A stretch of DNA of 39,843 nt from Pseudorhodobacter antarcticus. GTDB taxonomy: Bacteria > Pseudomonadota > Alphaproteobacteria > Rhodobacterales > Rhodobacteraceae. The DNA is taken from positions 1 to 39,843 of the forward strand of contig CAMAQR010000033.1 in NCBI GenBank assembly GCA_945860375.1. Direction: 5' to 3'. Shown piece after piece: positions 26,627 through 35,747 of this stretch (positions within the stretch are counted from its first letter, which is position 1; every line of letters starts with the position of its first letter). The notes beneath the pieces were generated by a model. It was not told the origin of the DNA and made no database searches. It was given only the letters and a program-made list of their open reading frames with translations. Both the position numbers and the translations under genes were made by a program.

Positions 26627-26780
26627 GATTTTTCCCCTGCCGGGCCTCAACTTCTGCCAAAGCCCGTTTCACCCGCGCCCCGCGCCAGATCGAAAACGCC
26701 ACCAGCACCACAATCAGTGCCACCGACGCGGCATAGGACCACATCACAGCGCCCGCGTATTTTCCCAGATCCGGCATCAT
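26619..26780 (-). CDS. ccmD: Heme exporter protein CcmD
   Basis: A 53-residue single-helix membrane protein (MMPDLGKYAGAVMWSYAA, then a helix ASVALIVVLVAFSIW and a basic/acidic tail). CcmD helps release heme-loaded CcmE from the CcmABC complex. The start overlaps the ccmC stop as ATGA, and the end overlaps ccmG, so translation is coupled on both sides. The short length is normal, and the position between ccmC and ccmG confirms the call. Confidence 0.92.
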   Translation of the reverse strand: MMPDLGKYAGAVMWSYAASVALIVVLVAFSIWRGARVKRALAEVEARQGKNHG

Positions 26781-27505
26781 GCCAACCTCTCCCGCGCCAA
26801 CAGCGCCTGCAACCGCCGCGCCCGGATTTCGGTGCGGGTGCGCAGCAAAACCAAGGTCACGAACAACAAAACGAATCCCGCGATACAAACCACCAAGGGC
26901 AGCCAATAGACATCTGAAACGTTTTCCTTGGCATCCAGCGACAGGCTGGCCCCCTGATGCAGGCCCTGATTCCAGAACAGCACCGCATAGCGTGACAAAA
27001 ACGCAAACACCGACCCGACGATGCACAAAACGCTTGTCAGGTCCGCCGCCGTGTCAGGGTCCTCAACCGCCTGCCACAGCGCCATATAGCCAAGATAAAA
27101 CAGCGCCAAAATCAGGAATGATGTCAGCCGCGGATCCCAGACCCACCAGGTTCCCCACATCGGCTGGCCCCAGATCGCCCCGGTCACCAGCCCGATCAGC
27201 GTGAACGTCAACCCCACCGGGGCCGCCGCCTTGGCCGACAAAGCCGAGACATTGTGACGGCGGATCAACCAGATCAACGACCCGACCAGCATCATCATCC
27301 AAGCCGAAATTGACATCATCGCTGCCGGCACATGCAGGTAAATGATCTTCACCGTTGAACCAAACTTATCCGCGTCGGGCGTAAAGAAAAAACCCCAGAT
27401 CAGCCCGCCCAACAGGCACACCACAGCCAGCGCCGTCACCCACGGCAACAGCCACGCCGTCGTTTTCATGAACCGCTTGGGGTTCGCATAGTCCCAGATC
27501 GACAT
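26777..27505 (-). CDS. ccmC: Heme exporter / heme-handling protein CcmC
   Basis: CcmC is a six-helix inner-membrane protein that delivers heme to CcmE in cytochrome c maturation system I. The 242-residue protein contains the tryptophan-rich heme-binding segment GTWWVWDPRLTS, flanked by the conserved periplasmic His in YLHVPAAMM and in ALFW..GLHQGAS. The ATG at 27505 (MSIWDYANP) is chosen because it has AAGGGA upstream and gives the known length of Rhodobacter HelC. A start at 27523 would add six residues. Confidence 0.95.
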   Translation of the reverse strand: MSIWDYANPKRFMKTTAWLLPWVTALAVVCLLGGLIWGFFFTPDADKFGSTVKIIYLHVPAAMMSISAWMMMLVGSLIWLIRRHNVSALSAKAAAPVGLTFTLIGLVTGAIWGQPMWGTWWVWDPRLTSFLILALFYLGYMALWQAVEDPDTAADLTSVLCIVGSVFAFLSRYAVLFWNQGLHQGASLSLDAKENVSDVYWLPLVVCIAGFVLLFVTLVLLRTRTEIRARRLQALLARERLA

Positions 27506-27547
27506 CACATTCCCTTCGGCCATCTGGCCTTTCCTAACACAGGCAGG

Positions 27548-28204
27548 CTATCGCAGGTTGACGCGGATTGCCGCAGCCGCTGCAACAGGCAACAGCGCCA
27601 GCGCCCCCGCCGTGATCCCTGCCAACAGTGCCAAAGGCGTCGACACCGCAAGCCCAAGAGCGCCGCGTTTGACAACCTCGGCACCGAAAATCAACGTCGG
27701 CATGTACAAAGGCAGCACCAGCAGGCTCATCAAAAGCCCGCCGCGCTTCAACCCCACCGTCAGCGCCGCGCCAAAGGCCCCGATCACTGAAAGCGCGGGC
27801 GTTCCCAGTGCAAGGCTGATCACCAACCAAGAATAGCCGCCCAGAGGCAGATTCAACAACACGCCCAACACCGGGGCGGCCAGCACCAAAGGCAAGCCTG
27901 TCACCAACCAATGCGCCAGCGCCTTGACCGCCACCACACCCTCCAGCGGCATCGGCGACGTGGCCAGCAAGTCCAGCGAACCATCCTCAAAATCCAGCGC
28001 AAAGATGCGGTCCAGCGACAACAGGCAAGACAGCAGCGCGCCAACCCACAAGATGCCCGGCGCAATTTTGGCCAAGGTGGCCGGTTCCGGCCCCACCCCC
28101 AGCGGCACGATCACCGCCACCAACAAAAAAAACGCAAGGCCCAGACCAAAGCCCCCGCCCGCCCGAATGGCCAGTCGCAGATCGCGGATCAGCAGCGCAA
28201 TCAT
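27548..28204 (-). CDS. ccmB: Heme ABC exporter permease CcmB
   Basis: This 218-residue membrane protein with six helices is the permease partner of CcmA. The N-terminal [18 protein letters not shown], the loop [17 protein letters not shown] and [12 protein letters not shown] are family hallmarks. It overlaps the ccmA stop by four bases and is followed by ccmC after 42 bases. The HelB equivalent in Rhodobacter is similar in size. Confidence 0.95.
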   Translation of the reverse strand: MIALLIRDLRLAIRAGGGFGLGLAFFLLVAVIVPLGVGPEPATLAKIAPGILWVGALLSCLLSLDRIFALDFEDGSLDLLATSPMPLEGVVAVKALAHWLVTGLPLVLAAPVLGVLLNLPLGGYSWLVISLALGTPALSVIGAFGAALTVGLKRGGLLMSLLVLPLYMPTLIFGAEVVKRGALGLAVSTPLALLAGITAGALALLPVAAAAAIRVNLR

Positions 28205-28827
28205 CCGAACGCCTCGTCAAAGGCACCCACCACACCGCCACTCGCAGGTGGTTTGGCGCGGAAGGGCGTCAGGTCCAGCATGTCCGCCTTGATCCCCAAA
28301 TCAATATGGGTGGCGATCAGTGCCGACCCTCCGCGCGCCAGATGCGCCGCCACCACCCGGCCAAACAGCGCGACCGACTCCCTGTCCAACGACACCGTTG
28401 GCTCGTCCATCACCCAGACGGGTCGCCCCGTCACCAGCAACCGCGCCAGCCCCAGACGCCGCTTTTGCCCCGCCGAAAGGTTGGCGGCCCGCCGATCTGC
28501 CAACTGCGCCACGTTCATATCCGCCATCGCCATGGCAACCACGCCGGTGCCATAGGCTGCGGCCCAAAACGACAGATTTTCCGCCACCGTCAGCGTGGCC
28601 TTCACCCCGTCGGCATGGGCTGCGTAGGCCACAGCCTCGGGTCCACAATCCACACGCCCCGCAAAAGGGGGCTGCAACCCGGCAACGGTGCGCAAAAGCG
28701 TGGTTTTGCCAATGCCGTTCCGGCCGCGCAAAACCAAGGCATGCCCCGGCAACAGCTTGAAGGACACGCCCTCCAACACCGGAATTCCGGCGCGCGCCAC
28801 GGCAAGATCGGTCACAGACAGTTCCAT
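28201..28827 (-). CDS. ccmA: Heme ABC exporter ATP-binding protein CcmA
   Basis: The 208-residue ATPase of the CcmABCD complex uses ATP hydrolysis to release holo-CcmE. Walker A is GRNGIGKT (residues 35-42), the ABC signature is NLSAGQKRR, and Walker B is [12 protein letters not shown]; the H-loop ATHID follows. It is the first gene of ccmABCDG and overlaps ccmB. The upstream neighbour is an aldo/keto reductase on the other strand, so ccmA must have its own promoter in the 95 bases between them. Confidence 0.95.
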   Translation of the reverse strand: MELSVTDLAVARAGIPVLEGVSFKLLPGHALVLRGRNGIGKTTLLRTVAGLQPPFAGRVDCGPEAVAYAAHADGVKATLTVAENLSFWAAAYGTGVVAMAMADMNVAQLADRRAANLSAGQKRRLGLARLLVTGRPVWVMDEPTVSLDRESVALFGRVVAAHLARGGSALIATHIDLGIKADMLDLTPFRAKPPASGGVVGAFDEAFG

Positions 28828-28921
28828 GACAAAGACCTATCCCAACAGATGCCCCGCGAAAAGGGGGCGTGGCAAACTGGCCGGCCTTGCCCTATGTTGG
28901 CGCAAACACATGAGGTATCCG

Positions 28922-29914
28922 ATGACATTGTCGACCCGCCCCTTTGGCCGCACCGGCCAGTCCACCACTGCAATCGGCTTTGGCGCCTGGGCCATCGGCG
29001 GCACTTGGGGCGAGGTGACGCTGGAAGATGCGAAAGCCACCCTGCACGCGGCTCTTGATGCCGGTATGACCTTCATCGACACTGCCGATGTCTACGGCGA
29101 CGGGCGGTCTGAACGCATCATCCGCGAGGTGCTGGCAGAACGTCCGGGGACGCGGCCCTACGTCGCCACCAAAGCCGGTCGCCGCCTGAACCCGCATGTA
29201 GCCGAAGCCTATACCCCTACTGCGATTGAGGAATTCATCGACCGAAGCCTGTTGAACCTTGGCGTGGAGTGTCTTGATCTGGTGCAATTGCACTGCCCAC
29301 CGACGCCCGTCTACAGCAATGCCGCGATGTTCGAAGGACTGGACGCCATCAAGGCCAAGGGCAAGATCGCCAACTATGGCGTATCGGTTGAAACCATTGC
29401 CGAGGCTATGACGGCGCTTGAACAGCCCGGCGTTGTTTCGGTGCAGATGATCTACAACCTGTTTCGCCAGCGCCCGTCAGAGGCTTTCTTCGCCGCCGCC
29501 CGCGCCCGCAATGTGGCCGTGATCGCACGGGTGCCGCTGGCTTCTGGTCTGCTGACCGGCAAGATGAGCGCCGCCAGCCAGTTCGCTGCCGACGATCACC
29601 GCAGCTTCAACCGCAACGGCGAGGCGTTCGACAAGGGCGAGACGTTCTCGGGCGTGCCTTTTGACGTGGCGTTGCAGGCGGTGGATGCGCTGCGCCCGTT
29701 GGTGCCGCAAGGGGCGACGATGGCGGCCTTTGCGCTGCGCTGGATCTTGATGGAACAAGCGGTAACGGTGGTTATTCCGGGTGCGAAATCACCGGCGCAA
29801 GCGGTGGCCAATGCAGCGGCGGATGGGTTGGCCCCGCTGTCCGCCGAAACCATGCAGGCGGCGCGTGAGGTTTACGCCAACCTGATCGCCCCGCATGTGC
29901 ATCATCTTTGGTGA
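28922..29914 (+). CDS. Aldo/keto reductase
   Basis: The 330-residue NADPH-dependent oxidoreductase has the AKR (beta/alpha)8 barrel with tetrad Asp53, Tyr58, Lys84 and His124 (FIDTADVYGDG, VATKAG, LVQLHCPP). The C-terminal cofactor block VTVVIPGAKSPAQAVANA is also typical. The physiological substrate is unknown. GAGG six bases before the ATG at 28922 favours this start over the ATG at 28910. It lies on the plus strand between two minus-strand groups, secDF-Mth938 and ccmABCDG, which are adjacent in Rhodobacter capsulatus. Confidence 0.9.
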   Translation: MTLSTRPFGRTGQSTTAIGFGAWAIGGTWGEVTLEDAKATLHAALDAGMTFIDTADVYGDGRSERIIREVLAERPGTRPYVATKAGRRLNPHVAEAYTPTAIEEFIDRSLLNLGVECLDLVQLHCPPTPVYSNAAMFEGLDAIKAKGKIANYGVSVETIAEAMTALEQPGVVSVQMIYNLFRQRPSEAFFAAARARNVAVIARVPLASGLLTGKMSAASQFAADDHRSFNRNGEAFDKGETFSGVPFDVALQAVDALRPLVPQGATMAAFALRWILMEQAVTVVIPGAKSPAQAVANAAADGLAPLSAETMQAAREVYANLIAPHVHHLW

Positions 29915-29940
29915 CACCAAGCTGTGCGACGGGGCGGCGC

Positions 29941-30297
29941 CTAGCCTACGGGCAACAGCGCCGCAGCCACCCGGCGTCCTTCGCCCAACAACACGTTGTA
30001 GGTGCGGCAGGCGGCGGGCGAATTCATCGGTTCGACCCCGATCCCCACTGCCTCTAATGCAACCCGAAACGCGCGTGGCACCGGCGTGATGTCCGCGCCC
30101 AATCCCAACAGCAGCACGTCGATCTTGCCCGCCATTGTCAGTGGCAGGTCGACATCCTCAATCCCACCCCAAGCTCCGGCATGCCACGGCGTCACAAACG
30201 TCGCCCCGCGCAGCAGATGGGTGCCAACCCGAAAAAACCCCGGCCCATAGCTTTCAATCGCCAAAGCAGAGCCGTAGGTGATTTCCGTCAACCGCAT
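29941..30297 (-). CDS. Mth938-like domain protein (DUF498 family)
   Basis: This 118-residue protein matches the Mth938/NDUFAF3-like family, small globular proteins whose mitochondrial relative assists complex I assembly. Typical blocks are MRLTEITYGSALAIESYGPG, LLLGLGADITPVPRAFRVALEAVGIGVEPMNSPAACRTYNVLLGEGRRVAAALLPV. No catalytic site is known. It follows secF by 61 bases on the same strand, as a similar small ORF does in Rhodobacter capsulatus, and is probably part of the yajC-secD-secF transcript. Confidence 0.87.
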   Translation of the reverse strand: MRLTEITYGSALAIESYGPGFFRVGTHLLRGATFVTPWHAGAWGGIEDVDLPLTMAGKIDVLLLGLGADITPVPRAFRVALEAVGIGVEPMNSPAACRTYNVLLGEGRRVAAALLPVG

Positions 30298-30358
30298 CGC
30301 AAAAGCCTTTCAGACAAAAACAGCCCCGGTTTTGCCGACCGAAAGGCGGCTCTTTGGG

Positions 30359-31336
30359 TTACGCCTCCACATTGGCGAATTCATGGTCCAGCGGTTTGCC
30401 GCCCTTGGGTTTGTCGCTGCGGTCGAGCCCCAGAAACAGCACGATGTTTTTAGCGACATAAAGCGTTGAATAGGTGCCGACGATCACGCCGAACAGCATC
30501 GCAAACACAAAGCCCCGGATCACATCGCCACCCAGAATGAACAGCGCGATCAACGAAATCAGCGTCGTCGAGGCCGTCATGATGGTGCGCGACAGGGTTT
30601 CGTTTGCGGTCAGGTTCATCATCTCGCGCAGCGGCATCACCTTGTATTTCGCAAGGTTTTCGCGCAGCCGGTCAAAAATCACCACGGTGTCGTTGACCGA
30701 ATAGCCCAGAATGGTCAGCAGAGCGGCCACAATGGTCAGATCAAACTTGAGCCCCAGCACCGAAAAGACGCCAACCGTAACCACAACGTCATGGATCAAG
30801 GCGGCAACGGTGCCGACGGCAAACTGCCATTCAAACCGCACCCAGACATAAATGCCAATGCCCGCCGACCCGGCAATGATCGCCAGCAATGCTGACCAGA
30901 TCAGTTCCCCCGAAACCTTCGGGCCAACCGATTCGACCGACGGGAAGGTGATTGCGGGGTCCACCGCCACCAAAGCCGCCTCAAGTGACGCGATGATTTC
31001 GGGGGTCACAGCCTCGGCCCCCTCTTGGGCCTGAATGCGGATCATTGCCACATGCTGATCGGCGCGAAAGCCCGGATCGAAGACTTCGGTGATCGACACA
31101 TCCCCCAAGTCCAGTGGGGTCAGCGCTGTGCGATAGATGCCCACATCCACCGCTTGCGTGCTTTCGGTGCGGATGGTGGTGCCACCCTTGAAGTCGATGC
31201 CGAAGTTCAGCCCGATCACGGCAACGGCCACGAAGGACAGCACCATCGCCAAAGCCGATGCCCCAAAGGTGATGTATTGCAATTTGAAGAAGTCGATGTT
31301 GGTTTTTACCGGAACCAGCCGAAGACGCCATGCCAT
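30359..31336 (-). CDS. secF: Protein translocase subunit SecF
   Basis: SecF forms with SecD an RND-type accessory complex that uses the proton gradient to help proteins exit the SecYEG channel. The 325-residue protein has six helices and a periplasmic loop. GLNFGIDFKGGTTIRT in the first loop, the conserved TILGYSVNDTVVIFDRLRENL, and TASTTLISLIALFILGG are diagnostic. It starts 12 bases after secD ends and is co-transcribed with yajC and secD. Confidence 0.97.
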   Translation of the reverse strand: MAWRLRLVPVKTNIDFFKLQYITFGASALAMVLSFVAVAVIGLNFGIDFKGGTTIRTESTQAVDVGIYRTALTPLDLGDVSITEVFDPGFRADQHVAMIRIQAQEGAEAVTPEIIASLEAALVAVDPAITFPSVESVGPKVSGELIWSALLAIIAGSAGIGIYVWVRFEWQFAVGTVAALIHDVVVTVGVFSVLGLKFDLTIVAALLTILGYSVNDTVVIFDRLRENLAKYKVMPLREMMNLTANETLSRTIMTASTTLISLIALFILGGDVIRGFVFAMLFGVIVGTYSTLYVAKNIVLFLGLDRSDKPKGGKPLDHEFANVEA

Positions 31337-31348
31337 GCCAGAGGTCCC

Positions 31349-33013
31349 TTATACCACAATGGTTTTCGGACGGCGCCAGGCCATCCACAGCTCTATGATC
31401 AGGCGCGTCACATAGACGGCGGTGAACATAGAGGTCAAAATCCCGATCAGCAGCGTGACCGCAAAACCACGCACCGGACCAGAGCCGATCCAGAACATGA
31501 TGATACCGGTGATGATGGCGGTCACGTTGCTGTCCATGATCGCCGAGAACGCCCGGCCAAAGCCAAGTTCAATCGCGCGGCCAGGGGGTTGCCCGTCGCG
31601 CAATTCCTCACGGACACGCTCAAAGATCAGCACGTTTGCGTCAACGGCCATGCCCATGGTCAACACGATGCCCGCGATACCGGGCAGGGTCAGCGTCGCG
31701 CCGATGGTGGACAACACCGCCAGCAACAGGGTGATGTTGATGGTCAGCGCGATATTGGCCATCATCCCGAACGCGCCATAAGACGCGACCATATAGATCA
31801 GAACCGCAATCATGCCGACAACCGCCGCACGCATACCGGCGTCAATGCTGTCTTGTCCCAGTTCGGGGCCGACAGTGCGCTCTTCCAGAAAGGTCATCTT
31901 GGCGGGCAAAGCGCCTGCACGCAGCAGCACGGCCAGATTGGTGGATTCCTCAAGCGTGAAATTGCCGGTGATGATCCCCGATCCACCCGCAATATGGCTT
32001 TGGATCGTCGGCGCAGAAATCACCTCATCGTCCAGCACAATCGCAAACGGCTCGCCGATGTTTTCCGCCGTGTAATCGCCAAAAGCCCGCGCACCAGATG
32101 GGTTGAAGCGGAAGTTCACCGCAGGCTGGCCATTCTGGTCGAAGGCGGGTTGCGCATCGGTCAGCTCGTCGCCACCCACCACCGGGGTTTCCTCGACAAT
32201 GTAATAAACGCCCTCTTCATCGGCGGAGGGCAGCAGTTTGTTGCGCGCGCCCGCGTCGGCGCCGGCGTCCGACGTTCGCCCGACCACAGCGTTGAACGTC
32301 AGCTTGGCGGTGGTGCCGATGATCGCCTTCAACTCGGCAGCAGAGCCGATGCCGGGCACCTGAATCAAAATCCGGTCCACGCCCTGACGTTGGATCGTGG
32401 GTTCGCGGGTGCCCACCTCATCCACCCGACGGCGAATGATTTCAAGGCTTTGCTGAATGGTGCGGGCATCGGTGGCGCTGCGTTCCGCCTCTGACAGTTG
32501 CACGACGATCTCATCGCCTTCAACCGTCGCCTCGATGTCACTCTGCCCGACCCCGGTCAGTGTCACCACCGGTTGGGCCAGCGATTTCACCTTCTCCAAG
32601 GCCACCACCATGGCTTCGGGCTTGGATATCGCCACCCGCAGCACGCCCGGCACCGAAGGTTGACGCCGCACGTTGCCGACCTGATCGCGCACGTCGCGCA
32701 AGGCATCGCGCACCGAAGGCCAAAGCCCGTCGATGCGCTGCGCGTAGACGTCTGCCACCTGCACTTCGGCCAGCAAATGCGCGCCGCCGCGCAGGTCAAG
32801 ACCAAGGTTGATCAGCGCAGACGGCAGTGCGCCCGGCCATTGTGCCAGTGCGGCGGTCTGCTCATCACTGGCAAACCCCGCGGCCTCGATCGCCTTGGCA
32901 GCGTCATTATGTGCCTCGACACGCGGATAAAACAGGTTCGGCATCGCCGCCACAAAACCCCAAGCGCAGAACGCAAGGATCAAAAGGCGCTTCCAGAGAG
33001 GTGTCTGCAGCAT
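31349..33013 (-). CDS. secD: Protein translocase subunit SecD
   Basis: SecD partners SecF in protein export and membrane insertion. The 554-residue protein has one N-terminal helix (LLILAFCAWGFVAAMPNLFY), the large periplasmic P1 domain with LGLDLRGGAHLLAEV, and five C-terminal helices containing IVLTMGMAVDANVLIFERVREE. The length is typical for alphaproteobacterial SecD. It lies 43 bases after yajC and 12 before secF. Confidence 0.97.
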   Translation of the reverse strand: MLQTPLWKRLLILAFCAWGFVAAMPNLFYPRVEAHNDAAKAIEAAGFASDEQTAALAQWPGALPSALINLGLDLRGGAHLLAEVQVADVYAQRIDGLWPSVRDALRDVRDQVGNVRRQPSVPGVLRVAISKPEAMVVALEKVKSLAQPVVTLTGVGQSDIEATVEGDEIVVQLSEAERSATDARTIQQSLEIIRRRVDEVGTREPTIQRQGVDRILIQVPGIGSAAELKAIIGTTAKLTFNAVVGRTSDAGADAGARNKLLPSADEEGVYYIVEETPVVGGDELTDAQPAFDQNGQPAVNFRFNPSGARAFGDYTAENIGEPFAIVLDDEVISAPTIQSHIAGGSGIITGNFTLEESTNLAVLLRAGALPAKMTFLEERTVGPELGQDSIDAGMRAAVVGMIAVLIYMVASYGAFGMMANIALTINITLLLAVLSTIGATLTLPGIAGIVLTMGMAVDANVLIFERVREELRDGQPPGRAIELGFGRAFSAIMDSNVTAIITGIIMFWIGSGPVRGFAVTLLIGILTSMFTAVYVTRLIIELWMAWRRPKTIVV

Positions 33014-33056
33014 GATATTCCGTTTCAGGCCAAGGCGGCGATAGGGTGCAGCGCGA

Positions 33057-33389
33057 TCAAGCGGCGGCTGCGGGCTCTGTCTTGTTCATCACTTGCGTGA
33101 TGGTGTGCTTCAGGATCTTGACGCGAACACCGTCGGCAATTTCCACTTCCAGCACGCCATCGTCGCCAACCTTGTAGACTTTGCCGATGATCCCGCCTTG
33201 GGTCAGCACCTGATCGCCACGGCGCAGGGCCTCGACCATCGCCTTCATTTCCTTCACCTTCTTTTGCTGCGGACGGATCAGCAGGAAATACATGATCGCA
33301 AAGATCAAAACCAATGGCAGGAAAGAGGCAAAGGCACTGCCTGCGCCAGCGGCACCAGCGGCTTGGGCGTATGCGGGGGTTACAAACAT
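33057..33389 (-). CDS. yajC: Preprotein translocase subunit YajC
   Basis: YajC is a small single-span protein of the SecDF-YajC complex. The 110-residue protein shows a membrane helix (FLPLVLIFAIMYFLLI) followed by RPQQKKVKEM and a cytoplasmic beta domain (LRRGDQVLTQGGIIGKVYKV). The ATG at 33389 has GAGG 6 bases upstream; the ATG at 33401 lacks a site. It is the first gene of yajC-secD-secF and is divergent from serS. Confidence 0.95.
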   Translation of the reverse strand: MFVTPAYAQAAGAAGAGSAFASFLPLVLIFAIMYFLLIRPQQKKVKEMKAMVEALRRGDQVLTQGGIIGKVYKVGDDGVLEVEIADGVRVKILKHTITQVMNKTEPAAAA

Positions 33390-33673
33390 GGACGTCCTCA
33401 TTCTTTAGGGTCAGAAACCGGCAGTTTCCGCGGTTAATTTGGCGGGCACCCTATCTTCGGGCGAGAGGATAGGCAAGGCAGCCCCGATCTAAGCATGAAG
33501 TTGGCAAATGCCAGAGCGCGCTTGCGCAAAATCGCATGAAACGCCATGGCCAAAGCCACCTTCAGCGCGCCGACACAGCGACATTGCACTGGTTGCGCCC
33601 AACCCTCGTCACCCTTCCCCCCGCGCGTCAAATCGGGCATAACCCCGCCAATCCCAATCTGACGAGGCCCCAA

Positions 33674-34963
33674 ATGCACGACATACGCGCCATCCGCGAA
33701 AATCCCGCAGCGTTTGAGGCGGCCCTGTCCCGCCGCGGCCTGTCGGGTGTGTCGGCCCAGGTGCTTGCCTTGGACGAGGCGCGGCGGGCAAAGATTTTGG
33801 CCTCCGAAACCGCCGTGGCTGCGCAAAACAGCGCCTCCAAGCGCGCCGGGGCCGCCAAGGCTGCGTCTGACACTGCCACTTTTGACGCAATTCGCGCCGA
33901 GGTGAACGATCTGAAGGCCTCTGTTGCCGCCTTGACCGCCGAGGCAGACAGCCTTGATCGTGATCTGCGCGCGCTGTTGATGGGCATCCCCAACCTGCCG
34001 CTGACCGAAGTGCCCGATGGCGCTGACGAATCCGGCAATGTCGAAATCCGCCGCAATGGCCAACCGCGCCAGTTCGACTTCACCCCGCTGGAACATTTCG
34101 ACATCGCGGGCGTCAAACCCGGTATGGACTTTGAGACTGCCGCCAAACTGTCGGGCGCGCGCTTTGTGGTGCTGAAGGGGGCTGTGGTGCGGGTGCATCG
34201 CGCTTTGGCGCAGTTCATGCTGGACACTCATGGTGATGACCACGGCCTGACCGAAATGTGGACGCCGGTTCTGGTCAAGGAAGAGGCGATGTATGGCACC
34301 AACCAACTGCCGAAATTTGCCGAAGACAGCTATCAGACCACCAATGGCTGGTGGCTGATCCCCACCGCAGAAGTCACTCTGACCAATTCGGTCGCGGGCG
34401 ACGTTCTGGACGCGGCCACCCTGCCTCTGCGGATGACAGCGCACAGCCAATGCTTCCGGTCCGAAGCGGGGTCTGCGGGCAAAGACACCTCTGGCATGCT
34501 GCGCCAGCACCAGTTCGAAAAAGTCGAGATGGTGACGATCTGCACCCCAGACACGGCGCTTGCCGAACACGACCGCATGACAAGATGCGCCGAAGCCATT
34601 CTGGAAAAGCTGGAGATTCCCTACCGCACCATCGTGCTGTGCACCGGCGACATGGGATTCGGGGCGCAGAAAACCCACGATCTGGAGGCATGGCTTCCGG
34701 GGCAGAACAAATTCCGCGAGATTTCGAGTGTGTCCACTTGCGGCCAGTTTCAAGCCCGCCGCATGAACGCGCGTTTCAAAGCACCCGGTGGCAAGCCGGA
34801 CTTTGTGGCCACCCTGAACGGTTCGGGTCTGGCGGTGGGCCGCTGCCTCATCGCGGTTTTGGAGAACGGTCAGCAAGCCGATGGCTCGGTCGATCTGCCT
34901 GCCGTGTTGCACCCCTATCTGGGCGGCAGGACGCGCATCGGGGCAAACGGGGCATTGGAGTGA
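33674..34963 (+). CDS. serS: Seryl-tRNA synthetase
   Basis: This class II synthetase of 429 residues charges tRNA-Ser and tRNA-Sec. It starts [22 protein letters not shown] with the N-terminal coiled-coil arm (about 25-100) that clamps the long variable arm of tRNA-Ser. Motif 2 appears as [22 protein letters not shown] and motif 3 as [22 protein letters not shown] seven bases before the ATG at 33674 supports this start although the frame is open further up. It is followed after 31 bases by the TspO-like gene. Confidence 0.97.
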   Translation: MHDIRAIRENPAAFEAALSRRGLSGVSAQVLALDEARRAKILASETAVAAQNSASKRAGAAKAASDTATFDAIRAEVNDLKASVAALTAEADSLDRDLRALLMGIPNLPLTEVPDGADESGNVEIRRNGQPRQFDFTPLEHFDIAGVKPGMDFETAAKLSGARFVVLKGAVVRVHRALAQFMLDTHGDDHGLTEMWTPVLVKEEAMYGTNQLPKFAEDSYQTTNGWWLIPTAEVTLTNSVAGDVLDAATLPLRMTAHSQCFRSEAGSAGKDTSGMLRQHQFEKVEMVTICTPDTALAEHDRMTRCAEAILEKLEIPYRTIVLCTGDMGFGAQKTHDLEAWLPGQNKFREISSVSTCGQFQARRMNARFKAPGGKPDFVATLNGSGLAVGRCLIAVLENGQQADGSVDLPAVLHPYLGGRTRIGANGALE

Positions 34964-34994
34964 TCCAATCAGGCGACATCAGCGTAATGCGAGT

Positions 34995-35702
34995 ATGAAA
35001 CACATAATTCAGCCCGCTCTCGTTCTGGCAACCCTTGCCTTTGTCGTAGCCCCGGCCCTGACGCCGCCCTTTACGGGCTATGATCCGGGCGTGTTTCCGG
35101 TGCGGGTTGATCGCCCGTCAATCCAGCCCGCAGGCTATGCCTTTGCGATCTGGGGCCTGATCTATGTCTGGCTGCTGATGCATGCGGGGTTTGGCCTGCT
35201 GCGGCGTCGCGGCGATCCGGCGTTCTTGCGCGTCGCCCTGCCGCTGTTTCTGGCCTCAGTTCTGGGCGCGGTCTGGCTGGCGATTGCCACCTCGGCGCCG
35301 CTGCTGGCCGAAATCGCGATCCTGCTGATGGCGGTCTTCGCCCTGACCGCCTATCTGCGTGCGGACCCGTCGCAAGACCGCTGGCTGCTGGCGGCCCCCA
35401 CTGCGATCTTTGCGGGCTGGTTGACGGCTGCAAGCGCCGTTTCAACCGGGGTGTTGCTGGCGGGTTATGGGGTGTTGAGTGACACCGCCAGCGCGCTGTT
35501 GATGCTGGCCGTGGTGCTGGGCGTCGCCCTGACTGTGCAGACCAAACGTCCCGGCATGCCGGTCTTCGGCGCGACTGTGGTTTGGGCGATCCTCGGGGTG
35601 ATCGTGGTGAACTGGGGCGCAAACCCTACCGTAGCTTATGCCGCCCTTGCGGGCGCGGCGGTTATGGCCTTGACCACACTCGCCCTCCTGCGGCGGGCAT
35701 GA
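34995..35702 (+). CDS. TspO/MBR-like tryptophan-rich membrane protein
   Basis: A 235-residue integral membrane protein with roughly seven hydrophobic segments. PAGYAFAIWGLIYVWLLMHAGFG and INWGAN-like VVNWGANPTVAY recall TspO/MBR proteins, which bind tetrapyrroles and act in oxygen or stress signalling in Rhodobacter. However, it is longer than classic TspO (about 160 residues), so this is a divergent relative at best. The site before the ATG at 34995 is weak. It follows serS and ends at a bidirectional terminator. The substrate is unknown. Confidence 0.65.
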   Translation: MKHIIQPALVLATLAFVVAPALTPPFTGYDPGVFPVRVDRPSIQPAGYAFAIWGLIYVWLLMHAGFGLLRRRGDPAFLRVALPLFLASVLGAVWLAIATSAPLLAEIAILLMAVFALTAYLRADPSQDRWLLAAPTAIFAGWLTAASAVSTGVLLAGYGVLSDTASALLMLAVVLGVALTVQTKRPGMPVFGATVVWAILGVIVVNWGANPTVAYAALAGAAVMALTTLALLRRA

Positions 35703-35732
35703 CAAAGGCCCCGAAACGACCGGGGCCTTTGT
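35702..35732. terminator. Bidirectional terminator between the TspO-like gene and der
   Basis: A perfect 12-bp stem (ACAAAGGCCCCG at 35702-35713 with CGGGGCCTTTGT at 35721-35732) with a 7-base loop overlaps the stop codon of the plus-strand gene and lies 15 bases after the der stop on the minus strand. Confidence 0.75.
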
Positions 35733-35747
35733 AGCCATAACCAAATC

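Noticed and set aside
31025..32494. Plus-strand open frame of 489 codons
   Set aside because: It is antisense to secF and secD and rich in His, Gln and Arg. No motif.
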